In this document: one piece after another, positions 1 through 11,980 of the stretch | Position numbering within the stretch: the stretch's first letter is position 1 | How the letters are laid out: every line of letters starts with the position of its first letter | NCBI GenBank assembly: GCA_011109175.1 | Contig: RDEW01000004.1 | Coordinates: 1,016,030 to 1,080,029, forward strand | Source: Dicyema japonicum | Taxonomy: Eukaryota > Dicyemida > Rhombozoa > Dicyemidae | Length of the DNA: 64,000 nucleotides | Reading direction: 5' to 3' | Notes under the pieces: model-generated | The model's database searches: none | What the model was told of the DNA's origin: nothing | The model's input: the letters and a program-made list of their open reading frames with translations, nothing else | Translations under genes and position numbers: made by a program

Positions 1-39
1 AATAGCAATGTCAGCGACACCAGAAAAGTTAATGAATTT

Positions 40-250
40 GAGATTCCACTTTTGCCATGCATCTCAGGATACGCGCTGTTTTATCCTCCCCTGTTTCTCG
101 CAACCGCCCTCAGATCATCCAGATCCTATCCTATTTTCAGCTCTCTTCTTATCCAAATGAGTTCTTTTGCCGAGCGTCGACGACAACGTTGTTCTTTGTC
201 GACCTCGATGCGTTGTTTTGTTTAATGTAAAGAACTATGATTCCATGGCC
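40..250 (-). mobile_element. LINE-A 3' end fragment
   Basis: Read on the minus strand, this stretch gives a degraded version of the LINE-A C-terminus (a DDLRAVARNRGG-like string) that also ends the larger copies at 422 and 9490. It is only the last part of the element and has no long ORF. Confidence 0.5.
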
Positions 251-289
251 TGATTGGCCGTGCCATTTCCGAAGCTCTTAAGATATCCA

Positions 290-350
290 AAGAGCTGCCA
301 TTCCGCCTAAGTAACTTAATATAATAACACCAGAAACCACGGTTACACAA
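290..350 (-). mobile_element. LINE-B 3' tail fragment
   Basis: The reverse complement contains the string TTTGTGTAACCGTGG followed by TGGTGTTAT. The same string follows the LINE-B stop codon at about 60890. It is probably a severely 5'-truncated insertion lying between two LINE-A pieces. Confidence 0.5.
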
Positions 351-421
351 ACTAATCACTTTTTAGCATGTGCAGCGAAAAATATAAGAGAAAGAGTTAG
401 CTTGCTCGAAGCTCTTCTGTT

Positions 422-2330
422 CTAAGCCAGATCCCTCAGTGTGTCCAGGTCGTCACCAGATGCCAATGTTTTCTTTACGGCTTTCAGATCGTTTTGTAAA
501 ATGACCAGGAGGGTTGTTCTCGGTCTTAACGAAAGCGTTTTACATGGGATGAGTAGTAATCTCCCATGGCGATATTCGGGAGGGATGTCGGGTCCAACCT
601 CAGGACGTGTCCTAAAAGTCTCCAACAAGAGCTAATGATCTCGAGACTTAATGGCGTATATTCACACTTATTGTAAAGTCTTTTCCGCGAAATCTCGGAT
701 GGCCAGGACATTTCAGTTATGTTTTTTAGATGATTCCTGTGAAACGAGTCTCGTTTCTCCAATTCCTCTTTTGAGTTGCCCCAGGTCCCAGAGTTGTATA
801 GGAGGATTGGTTTGATAAAGGTATCGTATAACGTCATCCTTTGTTTTATTTTTTCCCTTTCCTTTTTAGCCATAGGTTATTCAGCCTATGCCGCCATGGT
901 TTTTTTCCGTATATTTTCATTATCTCCTAATTGAAAGCCAAGTTTCTTTGTGTGTCTCCATTTCTCCTCGAGTGAGTTATTCATTCGTCTTATTTCTGTC
1001 CGTTCTGTTTTTTCCCTGTTCACGGTGAGAAACCATTTCCCAAGTATATCTGGTACTTTTTCTAGTACATGCTCCAGGAGTTCTTTGTCTTCAGAGATTA
1101 GGTCGACGTCAGCATAAATCACTTCTATTTTTCCTTGGTATAATGGTCTCAGTTCCCTCATAGCGGCCTCCAAATATATTGTGAATAGTAGTAGAGAGAG
1201 TCTCCTTGAGGAGTGTTTGTTTCAAATTCTTTTGAGTAGGTTCTTCCAACTCTCACAAGGATTTCTGTGTTAGACAGAAGGATTTGGATCATTCTTAGAC
1301 TCGATTCGTCAAGAAACCCTTCCAGCACTGTCATCAATTTGTTCCTGTTTACCGAGTCAAAAGCTTTTGTAGATCTATTCCCAGAATGTGGGTGGCATTG
1401 CAATATCTTTGATGTGTTGCACATCTCTATCTGTGACTCCAGACTGCATCAGCTGTTGATTTTCCTTCTCTGAACCTACTTTCGGGTAGGTAGTCTTTTA
1501 TTCGTTCCAATACAATATTAGCTAAGACTTTCCGTAGAGAATTTGATAATATTATCGGTCGTAAGTTTTCAACCGGTCCTTTGGGTTTATTGGGTTTCTG
1601 TATTAGTAATCCCCTTCCCAGGGGTAAAGTTGAGTTAGTTGAAAACATTTCATTTAGTAGTGTAGCGATTTTTTCAGAAAGGGAGTCAAAACCGTATTTC
1701 AGTAATTCTGGGTTTATCGTAGCTTTTGTTATTTTTTAGTTTTTACATGCTGTTTTTATTTCCAAAAGTGTAATTGGTTGTTTCAAAGGCTTTCCTTTGA
1801 ATGGGGGGATTGCTGTAGTCACATTGAAAAGTTTCTCAAAATGTGTTCCAATTACCTCCGCTTGCTCTTCAGTATTCAGTGTTGTCTTTCCATTTTTGAT
1901 GATTATTCGTTCCTTCCGGTTTGTGTGGCGTAGTAAAGAACGACCATAGACACTTTTGATTTTTCAAAGCAGTTCTTCTTGGTGGAGTGTTCAGTCTTCT
2001 AATTTTTCTATGGCTTTTCTCTTTGTAGTCTTTTTCGTTTAGTTTTTTAAACTTTTTTGCAAACTCCTCTGCTAGTTCTGTATCTTTCGACCCATACTGG
2101 CCGTACGTATATGGCAGTTAAGTTCTTGTTAGTCACTGGTTTCACTTGCTTGAAGGGATCGGGGTTAATAAAAAAAGAGGTTGAATTAATTAACATATAT
2201 TCAGTCCCCACGATCGTAGTAAGACTCATCCATTCTAAACATCGTGTCCATTTATACTCGCAATTGCGGAAGTCTCGCCAGTGGTGTTATGAGGAGAGTG
2301 ATTTTCCGGTCAAATATTGAGCGTCTTCTG
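422..2330 (-). mobile_element. LINE-A copy, RT part, broken
   Basis: Minus-strand pieces line up in order as one decayed reverse transcriptase. An LRPIILSNSLRK fingers motif and KSTADAVW lie near 1500-1650. KAFDSVNR and TPQGDSL lie near 1230-1390. The catalytic YADVD box, in place of YADD, is near 1110. A YNSGTWG/HRNHLKN block and the LGHVLRLDP...NIAMGDY C-terminal motif lie near 600-850. The end is a DDLDTLRDLA string at 422. Each block is in a different frame or ends in a stop, so the copy is dead. The 1650-2330 part is upstream linker with no recognisable endonuclease. Confidence 0.85.
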
Positions 2331-2496
2331 AGACAAGTGGATCACAGAATCCCCTTAAGACTCAAAGAAGGCACATAGGAATAAGAAACCGTTTGAATAA
2401 ATAGTTGGGGTTATAGGAATTAAACCCCCTAAGTGATGGGATTAATAAAATTATGAAAATTTAATAACTAAAATAAATTATTACTAAAATTTAATT

Positions 2497-5400
2497 TTAG
2501 ACAGTTTTCTTTGAATTCATTGTTAAAATATTTTGTTCAATATTATATTTTTTCATTAACCTCTCCCTAATCTTATTACGTTCTGATTCTGAGGATTGGA
2601 TAGTTAATTCGTTTTTCTTTTGAATTTTAATTTTCTCATCTCTTGTCATTTTGTATTGAGAAATTAAGTTCCTGGCCTTTTCAATCAACTCTGTTATTTT
2701 TTCGTGCCTCATCTGTTCCTCACTGCAAGTTGAGTTATAGTTTTTGTAGTCGTTGCGTAAGTTGGTGGTCGTTTTTGACAGTACAAGTTGATCCATATTT
2801 TCAAATGGTGAATTATCAATTCCAACTTTGTTTTTCTCGTTGCGTGTAGTTAGTTTTTTTTTGAGTTCATCCATCAGTTCCGGAATTGGATAATGGAAAG
2901 TTTTATAACTTTTGGGATTTCTATATTCATCCGTCGGGGGAATTCCATCATCGAATTGAGAAGTATCTCCAATACTTAAAAACTTCATATTCGACTCACT
3001 TGTTAAACAAGATACATCCTCGCTCGGTCTTTCCATTAAACAAGGGGGTTGTTTGCTCGATTCACTCATTAAGCAAGATACATCCTCGCTCGGTCTTTCC
3101 ATTAAACAAGGGGGTTGTTTGCTCGATTCACTCATTAAGCAAGATACATCCTCGCTCGGTCTTTCCATTAAACAAGGGGGTTGTTTGCTCGATTCACTCA
3201 TTAAGCAAGATACATCCTCGCTCGGTCTTTCTATTAAACGAGGGGGTTGTTTGCTCGATTCACTCATCAAGCAAGAGAAATTATCGGTTGGTTTGTCCAT
3301 TAAACGATAGGATTGTTTGCTCGACTGACTCATTAGGCAAGAGAGATTATCGGTTGGTTTGTCCATCAAACGATAGGATTGTTTGCTCGACTGACTCATT
3401 AGGCAAGAGAGATTATCGGTTGGTTTGTCCATCAAACGAAATGATTGTTTGCTCGACTCACTCATTAAGGATATAGACTTTATTGATTTGAATGAAAAAT
3501 CTATGGGCGGTTGGATGACGTCATAATTTTGGGATCTAAAATGTAATTTAGTATTACCCTATCGAGATTGATTTATTGAGAGAGTCAATACTGAACATTT
3601 TTCTAATATTAGGATCTATAAGGTAATTCAGCAATCAAACAATCAAGTAGATTTTTACCCTCCGGAAGGGTTCTTATAGAGGCAAGTTTAAAAGTCTGTG
3701 CCTTATTTTTAATCGAGAAAAGAAATTTAATTTTATTTTTCGGGCTACAACGCACATCACAACCATTAATCTGGAAAATTAACTCAAATATAACCTCCAG
3801 GATAAAATCGTTGTCTTTGAAACCAGCCTTTTCCTCTTCTGAGTGTCTCTCCACCTTTTCGATAAAGTTGAATGACGGAATAGAACTATACCCTGACTCC
3901 AAATCCTCGGGAATCTTCTTTTCTAGTATTAAAGATTTACTGCATTACTTGAGGTACCACGAAGAAACACTCCCAATCTACTGACTTTCCGAGAATACCA
4001 CAGACTTCTCACTGAGAAAGACCTATATTTTTGTTACAATCGAACCTATCCGATTCCGAAATAGTGGATTCAGTATCATAACCACATAAAGCTACATAAT
4101 CAAATAAAAAGCTACAAAATATCGAAGTTATTGAATATTTGTGCATTCGTAGTTTTCTGGCGAATTTGGAGGTGAATATTCTACTCCCATACTTTTCGGA
4201 GGATTTGTTTATTATTAAGCTATTCTAGAAACTTGTGTTATGTGAAACTACAGTTCTCAATAAGGTATTCATTTTAGAACTATAACCGACGCTTTTCTCA
4301 GCATTGTAAATGAAGGCTGAAATCACTAAAAATCGGGTACCATCATCATTCTCAACAAAAGACAGCAATTTCACGAAATTGTTATTCTCAACCTTTTGAG
4401 CCACCATTAAAGGAGTCTCCAAGAGTGAATTCACCACATTAAACTGAGCACCTTTTTTGATTAAATAGGCTGCCGATTTAATCTTTGATCATTAAATCTT
4501 ATACTTTATCATTTAGGACGCAAATATGCACGCACGTGTCCCCATTATTGTTGATGCTGTTAATTTCGGCTCCATATTGTATAAGCAATGAAACCACCTG
4601 AACGGAATGCATTTGACAAGCCTGAATGAAAAATACGACACAACCAGATGCAACTCGGTATTCCCGTCAGAATCAACGCAGTCAAGCGGGGAGTCATTTT
4701 CGATCAAAAATTTGATCATTTCTAAGGAACCCTCGTTTTTAATGGCGCAGAAAAGGGGGGTAAAGTTAAAAGAATCCCTTATTGAAGTACTTAATCCCAA
4801 TTCTACCAAAGTCTGCCAATAAAAATTATGTTACCTTTATGACCTCAAAGTTGTTGTATTGAACCGCCTTATGAAAGGAAGTAGATAACTCAATGTTCCT
4901 AAAATCGAGAAATGCTCCATTTTGAAAAAATTCGTAAATTAAGTCAATTGTTCCAATTTGACCACAAAGTGTTATTGGTGTTTCTAAAAAGTATTTCTTT
5001 CAGTAAACCTCCAGTTTTTTGGTCGATTACATTTGGATCGAATCCATTGGATAGCATATTCTTAATCACGGCAAACTCATTATTTTTAATGTAAGTGAAT
5101 ATCACGGAGAGATCATCCTACCTTAACAATATTGGGCTGACCTTGCGCACTTTCGGTGGGAATTTCTTAAAACACCTTGTTTTAGGGTGAAACTAAATAT
5201 CATCAACGTCACTTAACCTTTAAAGTTTGCATTGGGCGATCCAAGTCGTATTCCTGCAACCGTTTCCATTCGTCAAGAAACACTCCGTCTTTATTAAACC
5301 TATCAGGGACATAAAAACCAAAATTTATGGAAAGTTTTAATCTCTAAAATTTTATCACTCGTCAACTTTTCCAATTTCTTCTATTAAATGCTTTTTTATA

Positions 5401-5537
5401 TCCCATATGAGCACGTTTCCATCAGTCTCTATTATTTTCTAAAATTTGAATCTGTAAAATACCTCAAAATTTATGCTTGGGACTATAATACGAAGTAATA
5501 GACTATTGGCAGGAGAATTGACTTTTCCTAAAGACAT
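2497..5537 (-). CDS. SHANK: SHANK scaffold protein, 16 exons
   Basis: Removing 15 GT...AG introns of 22-27 nt gives one 893-residue reading frame (2682 coding bases). Introns are 5439-5462, 5344-5366, 5193-5217, 5118-5141, 4984-5008, 4813-4834, 4622-4644, 4483-4504, 4317-4340, 4225-4251, 4023-4045, 3923-3948, 3771-3794, 3616-3640 and 3536-3557. Domain order is that of Shank: a ubiquitin/FERM-like SPN domain (about 12-95, with LLLRIIVPS and INFGFYVP), ankyrin repeats (about 110-330, with NGAFLDFRN, NTELHLACQMHS and NNGDTCVHIC), then a PDZ domain (about 430-520, with LGVFLRGTSKK, AGFKDNDFILEINGCDV). After the PDZ come seven 22-residue repeats (572-725) and a charged, partly coiled-coil tail. 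No SH3 and no C-terminal SAM domain are visible. Shank is a postsynaptic and junctional scaffold in other animals. Start is the ATG before SLGKVNSP; the frame has no break. Family assignment is secure; tail function unknown. Confidence 0.93.
3004..3465 (-). repeat. Seven tandem 66-bp coding repeats in SHANK
   Basis: Seven units of exactly 66 bp encode MSESSKQPPCLMERPSED followed by VSCL, or close variants. Three units carry the SQSSKQSYRLMDKPTDN form, one carries PPRLIERPSED and three are the PPCLMERPSED form. A degenerate eighth start (SESNMK) follows. Because 66 is divisible by three, all six frames stay open through the array and give spurious plus-strand ORFs. Confidence 0.95.
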
Positions 5538-6683
5538 TACAATGCTCAATTGTTATTTATTTTATTCGAAATTAGGTTAACCAGACTAATATTTTTATAA
5601 AATTTATTATATTATTGACACTTAACATATGAGGACATAATTTTAGATACCAATCTCTTCCATGATCTCCAATCGTCATCAATAAATCTAGGTCATCCAC
5701 AGATTTCAACTTGATGTCATTTCCTAGGACAACTTGTGGAGTTTATAAAATTTAGTTATCCATTTATTATATTGAATAATTTATATTTTGTTAAGCTAAG
5801 AAACAAAAATTGTGCTGAATAAACCCAAATTTTATTGATTAAAAATATTTTATGCTTTTAGCAGCCTCCCATGTTCCTCTGCAGACATTCGTTTGACCAA
5901 CCAGGGTGAATTGTGGAATTATTATAAACTTTGGTCATCTAATTGATTTACTGTAAAAACTTGGGATTAAAAACAAAATTAAAATGGTTCTATTATTGAA
6001 ACAGATATAAATATTTAGCATTTTTGTAACCAATGAAAATTTAATATTTTGTCAATATCTTTAATATTATGTTTCTTAATTCTATCAATCGGCAGTAGGA
6101 TTGTGGAGGATCAAATTTAAAGTGAAAAAGTAATGAGTAAAAGATTGGAATGTTTGCATATCCTTCACTACGTTCATGCAAACATGAAGAATTTGGAATC
6201 AGGTCGTATCATTTATGAGAGGATGTGAAATGAAAAATCCAAAGAAACCAGATTAACTAATCAATTCATCCCGATGTGATGCACAAATGATCTCATCTTG
6301 CCACAAAACCACATATAGGGAGTAAAATCGGTTCTTACAGATCAGATATTCCAAAGAAGTTTATGAGAAGCTTTTCTTCCCAGAAATTCGTCACTACATT
6401 ACTTTGAACGTCCTTTTCAGGATAACCTCTGAAAAAATAAAACATATTTCACCAGAGTAGAGCTTCACAGTTCAATCCCATGAAGAATAATATTAATGTT
6501 CCTTAAAAGAGAAAGAATTGTTTCATTAAAGTATCTCAAACAGAAAAGTAGAAAATCAAAACCGACAAGGATCTTTGAACCGCTTTCTATTACAGGGTTG
6601 AGTTTATCTCGGGTAGTTGTCGAAGAGATTTCAACATTTCATGTGAAAATATGATTATATAGTGCTTATATTAGAGAAATGGT
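5538..6683. other. Intergenic, AT-rich
   Basis: This lies between the SHANK start and the LINE-A copy. Short minus-strand strings such as SVDDLDLLMTIGDHGRDWYL (about 5640-5710) and a 25-codon ORF ending MGGC (about 5865-5930) look faintly coding. I cannot join them into a gene. Otherwise it is AT-rich with nothing recognisable. Confidence 0.4.
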
Positions 6684-9490
6684 TAAGGTGGTGACGACAT
6701 TTCTAATGCACAAATGTCTGAAACGCACTTGAAGCGCTTGGAGGGGCTTAAAGTAACATCTATCAATGTAAGAGGGATCAGCAAGGAGTGGAAAGAAACC
6801 TGTTATGTTCGAATCTAGAAAGATATGGTGCAGACGTGGGATGCCTACAAGAGACAAAAATACAGGCTGGAATGGACGAGCTACGTGGAGACTATAGACT
6901 CATTTTACTATCATTGTCATCAAGAAACTATGGACAAGGGTTTGCCGTGCACAAGAAACTTGTTCGCGGAATACATCGGTGTTGGAGTGTTAACTACAGA
7001 ATCAGCATACTGCAAATACGGGTTGGGGTCAAACGCACGTCGAGGGCCCTTATCTCAATTATAAATGTTTATGCACCCCACAGTTGACGGGTCGCCAAAG
7101 ATTCGGACGAACTTGATACTTCCTAAATGCAGCTGTCGATGATAAATGCCGAACTGGAATCATCTATTCTAGTCTTCATTGCCGGAGACTGAAATGCTAA
7201 AGCAGGAGTACGTCGAGAACATGAGTCGACTATCGGAAGACATGGAAGAAGGATCAGGAACCGGCTGGGAGCTGTGCTGATAAATTTCTGCCTGGTATTT
7301 GGTCTATTCCTGTGTAACACTGTGTTTGCGCATGCTACAAGGCATAAGACTACTTGGACGAGCTGCAGAAGAAATGAATCTGGGGGCCATGTGATGATAA
7401 ACAATCAGATTGATTAAATTCTTTGCCGACAGAAAAATAGAACACTATTACGGGACTCGAGGTCATACGGAGGGGCCGTCGTGAAAAGCGACCACAAGAT
7501 CGTCGTGGGCCTGTTTGATATTACAAGTCGCTATGCACCTACTTTAGGAACAAAGTCATCTCAGGTCATACGGAGAGGATACCTAGTCGAGAGATTATGT
7601 TTTTCACACTTGACTCGAAATATCTATCGAGCATCGATGGAACATTATCGAACACATTGGGAGGCGGCCGCACAACGCACGAGGTACCGAGCAGGGTCAC
7701 CCCGATGTTCCCGCACTAGCTGCAAAACAGAAGGATCTTCGACTATCGCTAGAAAACATGACGAACACAGTAAAATGCTTTTTACAGTCGGAACGTACCA
7801 GGATACAGAGAAAAATCAGAAAATTAAACAGTGAACATGTTGCAAACGTTTTGGATGCAAGGCTAAAGGAAGTGGAAAATCTAAAGGATTGTGCGCAGAT
7901 GTTCTTGGCAACGCGCCTGCTTAAGAGGAGGAACTAAGAATTCAGGATAACAAAGGGAATATGATTTTTGACGCTACAGAACAAGCCGAACTAATTGCTG
8001 CTCATTTTGAACGATTTTTTGACGTCGACAGGGAAAAGGTGAACCTAATCCTGGTAATGCAGAAAATCTTGTAAATGAAATCACAGTAGGAAAAGTTATG
8101 AAAGCAATAGAGAGACTGAAGTGCAATCCCTCGTCAGGATTGGAAAGCATAAGTGCTGAGTTACTAAAGTACGGCCTAAAAACCCTGGTGGAAATCGTGG
8201 CCAAAGTATTAACCTTCTTTCGTTGGGAAAAGGAATTCTGGTGCCGATTCAAAAACCGAATAAAAGGGCGGGCCTTATGGAAAACCTGCGCCCAGTCATC
8301 CTACTTAATACGCTAAGAAAGGTTCTTGCTCTGGTGATGCTGGATCGTGTGCAAGAGCTTGTGAATGAATTTATGTCATCGATTCACAGTGGATTCAGGA
8401 CAGAAAGATCTACCGCTGATGTGGTCTGGGGCATAAGTGGCGTTGTGCCACTTACCAAAGATTTGAGAGTGCTACTACAATTTTGGGGATCGACATGTCG
8501 AGAACTTTCGACACAATTCACCGAGGAAAGCTTATTGATGTTTTGCGGGGATTCCTTAATAGCGATTCTGTCAGGATGATGTAAGTTTTATTGTCGAACA
8601 CAGAACTGACGATACGAGTTGGGAGTAGGAAGGCTGTAAATTTTTCGAAGACTGTGGGTACCCCCCAGGGGGACTCCCTTTTCTCTTTGCTGTTTGTGGT
8701 ATACCTGGAGGCAGCACTGCGTGGTCATATAAGTTTTTATAATGGGCAAATCACCGAAATTGTATACGCTGATAATGTGGATTTCGTATCTGAAGATAAA
8801 GCAGCCTTGAGGCGGTTACTTAATGTTGCCCCTGCAGAGTTTGGGAAATGGTTTCTTACTGTGAATACAACTAAAACTAAAATTGTGGAAATCGTACGCA
8901 TGGGATCAAGATAGGAAGAATGATGGAAACGTTCCAGAAAGCTCGGCTCCCTCCTCGGGGACAGTGAGGACATCACCTGGAGGAAAGTACTATCCACGGT
9001 CGCACTGAACAGGATGAAGACGAATAATCGGTAACGATCAAGCTTCTTTTGCGCCTCTACAATGCTTTCGTGAAGCCAGTCCTGCTATATAACTCTACCC
9101 GCTGGAGGATATCGGTCTCAGAAACCAAAAATCTTAACTCCTTCCATCGAAGGCAATTACGAATACTGTGCGGGGTACAATGGCCGACACGGATCAACAA
9201 TAAGGCACTGTACCGAAAGTGCACAACGCGATCTGTGACTTGGGATGTAGTGGAGGCCCGATGGAGACTGTTAGAACACGTCATATGGATGGACCCCACA
9301 TCACCTGCAAATTTGGTAATGGAAGAATATTTCGGTGCAAGTGGAAATAAATATAGGGGGCGCTTGCGTACTACGCTACCGGGAGTGCTGGATGAGGATC
9401 TCAAGGCAATCAACCGGAGGCTCGTAAGTAAGGAGGATCTGAATGCTATGAGAAGTTTGTGTGTAGCAGGGGAAGATGGACGAGATTGAT
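6684..9490 (+). mobile_element. LINE-A, near full length, frameshifted
   Basis: The copy starts with the GAGGTGGTGACG-like 5' motif shared by other LINE-A copies. The endonuclease/exonuclease/phosphatase domain follows: VTSINVRGI, CLQETKIQAG, GQGFAVH and INVYAPHS up to 7085, then a GDxNAKAG remnant near 7190. The RT domain shows KPNKRAGLMENLRPVIL (8250-8300), RTERSTADVVW, GTPQGDSLFSLLF (8660), YADNVDFVSED in place of YADD (8765-8800) and KWFLTVNTTKT. The C-terminal block 9049-9489 has LYNSTRWR, HRRQLRILCG, WMDPTSPANLVMEEYF and EDLNAMRSL. Several frame changes break the element, so it is not active as it stands. Confidence 0.9.
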
Positions 9491-9693
9491 CCTAAAAATT
9501 GCTTTAAGCACGTGTGGAAATATAACAATTATGTTTCTTCGATAGTTGCCTATAATATCATAGAAATAGTGATTATTACAAAATTAATTTTCATAAAATC
9601 CTATTAAATCAAATTTGATTACCAAGTGCCTTAGTTCAATGAGTTATGTAATTGAACATTCTAAATAGTATCAGCTTTGAAAACTTACATTTT

Positions 9694-10985
9694 CTAAAAG
9701 TAAGTTACTATAAAGTAAACATTGCAAATTAAGTGATGGGGGAAGTAATATGAAACGGTAGGGCCTGCCAGTTGACTTCTACCACGACTTCTCCCCAAGA
9801 AATCCGTAAACACAGGGTCATCTCTGAAGATAAGTCTTAGATACTTTAGTGCGGTTTTTGAAACCTCGAATAAGATTTTCGATAGTTCCGCCAACCTTGC
9901 ACATTTTTCCTTCCAACCATACAAGGATTGGCATACGAGGATTTATTCAGTAAGCAAGCTTTAGAGCCGTTTTATCAAATTTCTTGAGAATAGAGTCTCT
10001 CCTTTTTGAGTTGAGTCGTACCATCCTTCTAAACCGTATAACAGTGTAGGAAGTATTGGGAGTTAAGACATAAACAAAGGTCTCCGGCTCTAGCTTTTAT
10101 TTTTTAACGCAGAACAGAACGTTCGTATCTTTTTTACTTTCGTATTTTAGCATGTTTCATAAAATTACCTCTCTCGTCAATTAGGAAATCAAGGTATTTC
10201 ATAGTCTTCTTTCGAGATATGTCTTGTAACGACTTCTTTAGGTTAGCCATAGCCAGCCTCTTGTTTCCAGTTATCCACACCAGACTTCTCATGTGTCACT
10301 GAAAGAAATTTTTCATTACACCACTCTTCGATCTGGTCCATGTAGGTCTTCAACCATTTCTCAGATATCAAAGGGTTTTAAGAGACATCATAAATTTTGA
10401 CATCATCAGAATATATCAAGATTTCTTACGTGGGTTTTCTGGGAAGGCAATTCACTCAATGTTGAATAATAGAGGACTGAGCACTGAACCCTAAGGGACA
10501 CCTCCAAAAGTTTGTGTATTCTTTTTAATATTAGGCCTTGCACTATAACCTTCCCGGTTGGGATAGTACGGCATTACTGAATTAGTAAGACGACAATTTC
10601 TAAAATATTTCTTACTGGTTATGTACCTAAATATTATTTGGGCTTACAAATATCAGCTGTCGATTCTATAGCTTTGTTGACTTTTGTGGGATTTCGTGAA
10701 GTGGTAAATTTAATTGTACATGCGGTTTTAACAAAATGTGGTTTACTCAAATCATGACTACTCTGAAGTATCAACAACATCAGTAGCTTCAGAGTAATGA
10801 TCCTCAAGGCACAATCATTTTTAAATGGAAGCAATTATAACCAAAATGCAATTCAATTTTTTCAGAATTTCAGGTTTCTGACGTCCCATGTCAACTATTC
10901 CTCACTAGAAGGAGATTTTATCAATAATGAAATTAAATGGTCATTCCACACAATAGAAATACGTCACCACCTCAAACTTCCGACA
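9694..10985 (-). mobile_element. Degenerate CR1-like LINE
   Basis: The minus strand near 10430-10560 encodes TFGGVP, a stop, then GSVLSPLLFNI and YxxDDVKIYD, which are RT motifs B and C of a type distinct from LINE-A and LINE-B. The segment 9694-9924 (KYLRLIFRDDPVFTDFLGRS) is probably its C-terminus. A reverse-complement GAGGTGGTGACGTATTTC motif at about 10955-10975 may be its 5' end. Many stops; a fossil. Confidence 0.55.
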
Positions 10986-11129
10986 AATTAAACACTGGTA
11001 GTCCTTATACTAACTTTAGGGATATCAATTTATCATGAAATTTTTTATTGATAAACTGACATTAAAGATCTGAAAATTATCATTTTTGAACTAACAATTA
11101 TGAAATACCTAGAATGACACGACATTTCT

Positions 11130-11690
11130 TCCAGAACATTCGACTCACGATCATGAGGGGTAACTCCATTGCGTGCTCAATACCTCAGGCCATAATGGAG
11201 ACCTGTCATAATAACTCTCCTACTAAAGGAGCTCTGGAAAGAGTCTGAGGCATAGAGTTATTGCGTAAGGACTGGACTCTGCCGGATTCCGAGTTCAATT
11301 GGAACCTCTCGTACTGACCTTAGCAAATAAAAGACGCTATAAGATTATTCTCTTTTTATGAGACCTCGCCCGGGAGTCATCTGGATGGATGACTTTTTTC
11401 CCGAAATTTTTCACTGGCTGTAACAGTTACCCCATCTGGTGCTTTCTATCTCCACAATCAAGGCCCACCGGTTCCAGGGACGACGGGAATACAGCCGCCT
11501 CAAGAGAGCGTTTCACAACCCCGTTGATGCTGCATTCCTCGGGAACCGGCCTCTGCTGAGACGGAAGAGAGCCGGTGAAGTCCTTTAGTCTACAACGGCA
11601 TGGATGAGGCTGGCACAGGTCGATCCTAGACGGATAGAAATCCCGATTTTTGAACACTTGGTAGGATTGGCGTGGAAATAAAAAAGACCC
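11130..11690 (-). mobile_element. LINE-R C-terminal fragment
   Basis: Minus-strand translation at 11427-11657 gives NGVVKRSLEAAVFPSSLEPV then GLDCGDRKHQMG. This is a decayed form of the LINE-R restriction-endonuclease-like region ([15 protein letters not shown] in other copies). The CCHC part and the rest of the domain are scrambled. Confidence 0.65.
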
Positions 11691-11980
11691 TTTCAGATTA
11701 AACCTCGAAGTGGAATAAAATTAATTATGACTTAATTTAAAATAAAATTTTGCGTCGACTTAATATCCCTGAGGATATGAGCCAAAATACCAAGAAAGTT
11801 GAAAAAGCTCTCTAAAAAATATATTTTCACAAATTCTTAAAAAAAGTTTGGAACAAGCATTTATCTATAGCTCGAATAAAAAAGATAAAAGGTCATTATT
11901 AGTAGGAACATCTGTTACTGAAATTCACTACAAGAATGAATTATTATTAATAAGCACACCGCAAAACAACGTTAGTAAAG

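Noticed and set aside
3004-3465. CRISPR-like array
   Set aside because: Units are contiguous coding repeats without spacers, in a eukaryotic gene.
2886-3476. Long plus-strand ORFs opposite the SHANK repeat array
   Set aside because: The 66-bp period is divisible by three, so one stop-free unit keeps all frames open. The minus strand has the spliced, domain-bearing frame.
3590-3620. Two separate genes meeting near 3600, with stop TAA at 3609 and ATG at 3598
   Set aside because: A 25-nt intron at 3616-3640 removes the stop and keeps one frame from the PDZ exon into the repeat exon. The summed coding length is then exactly 894 codons.
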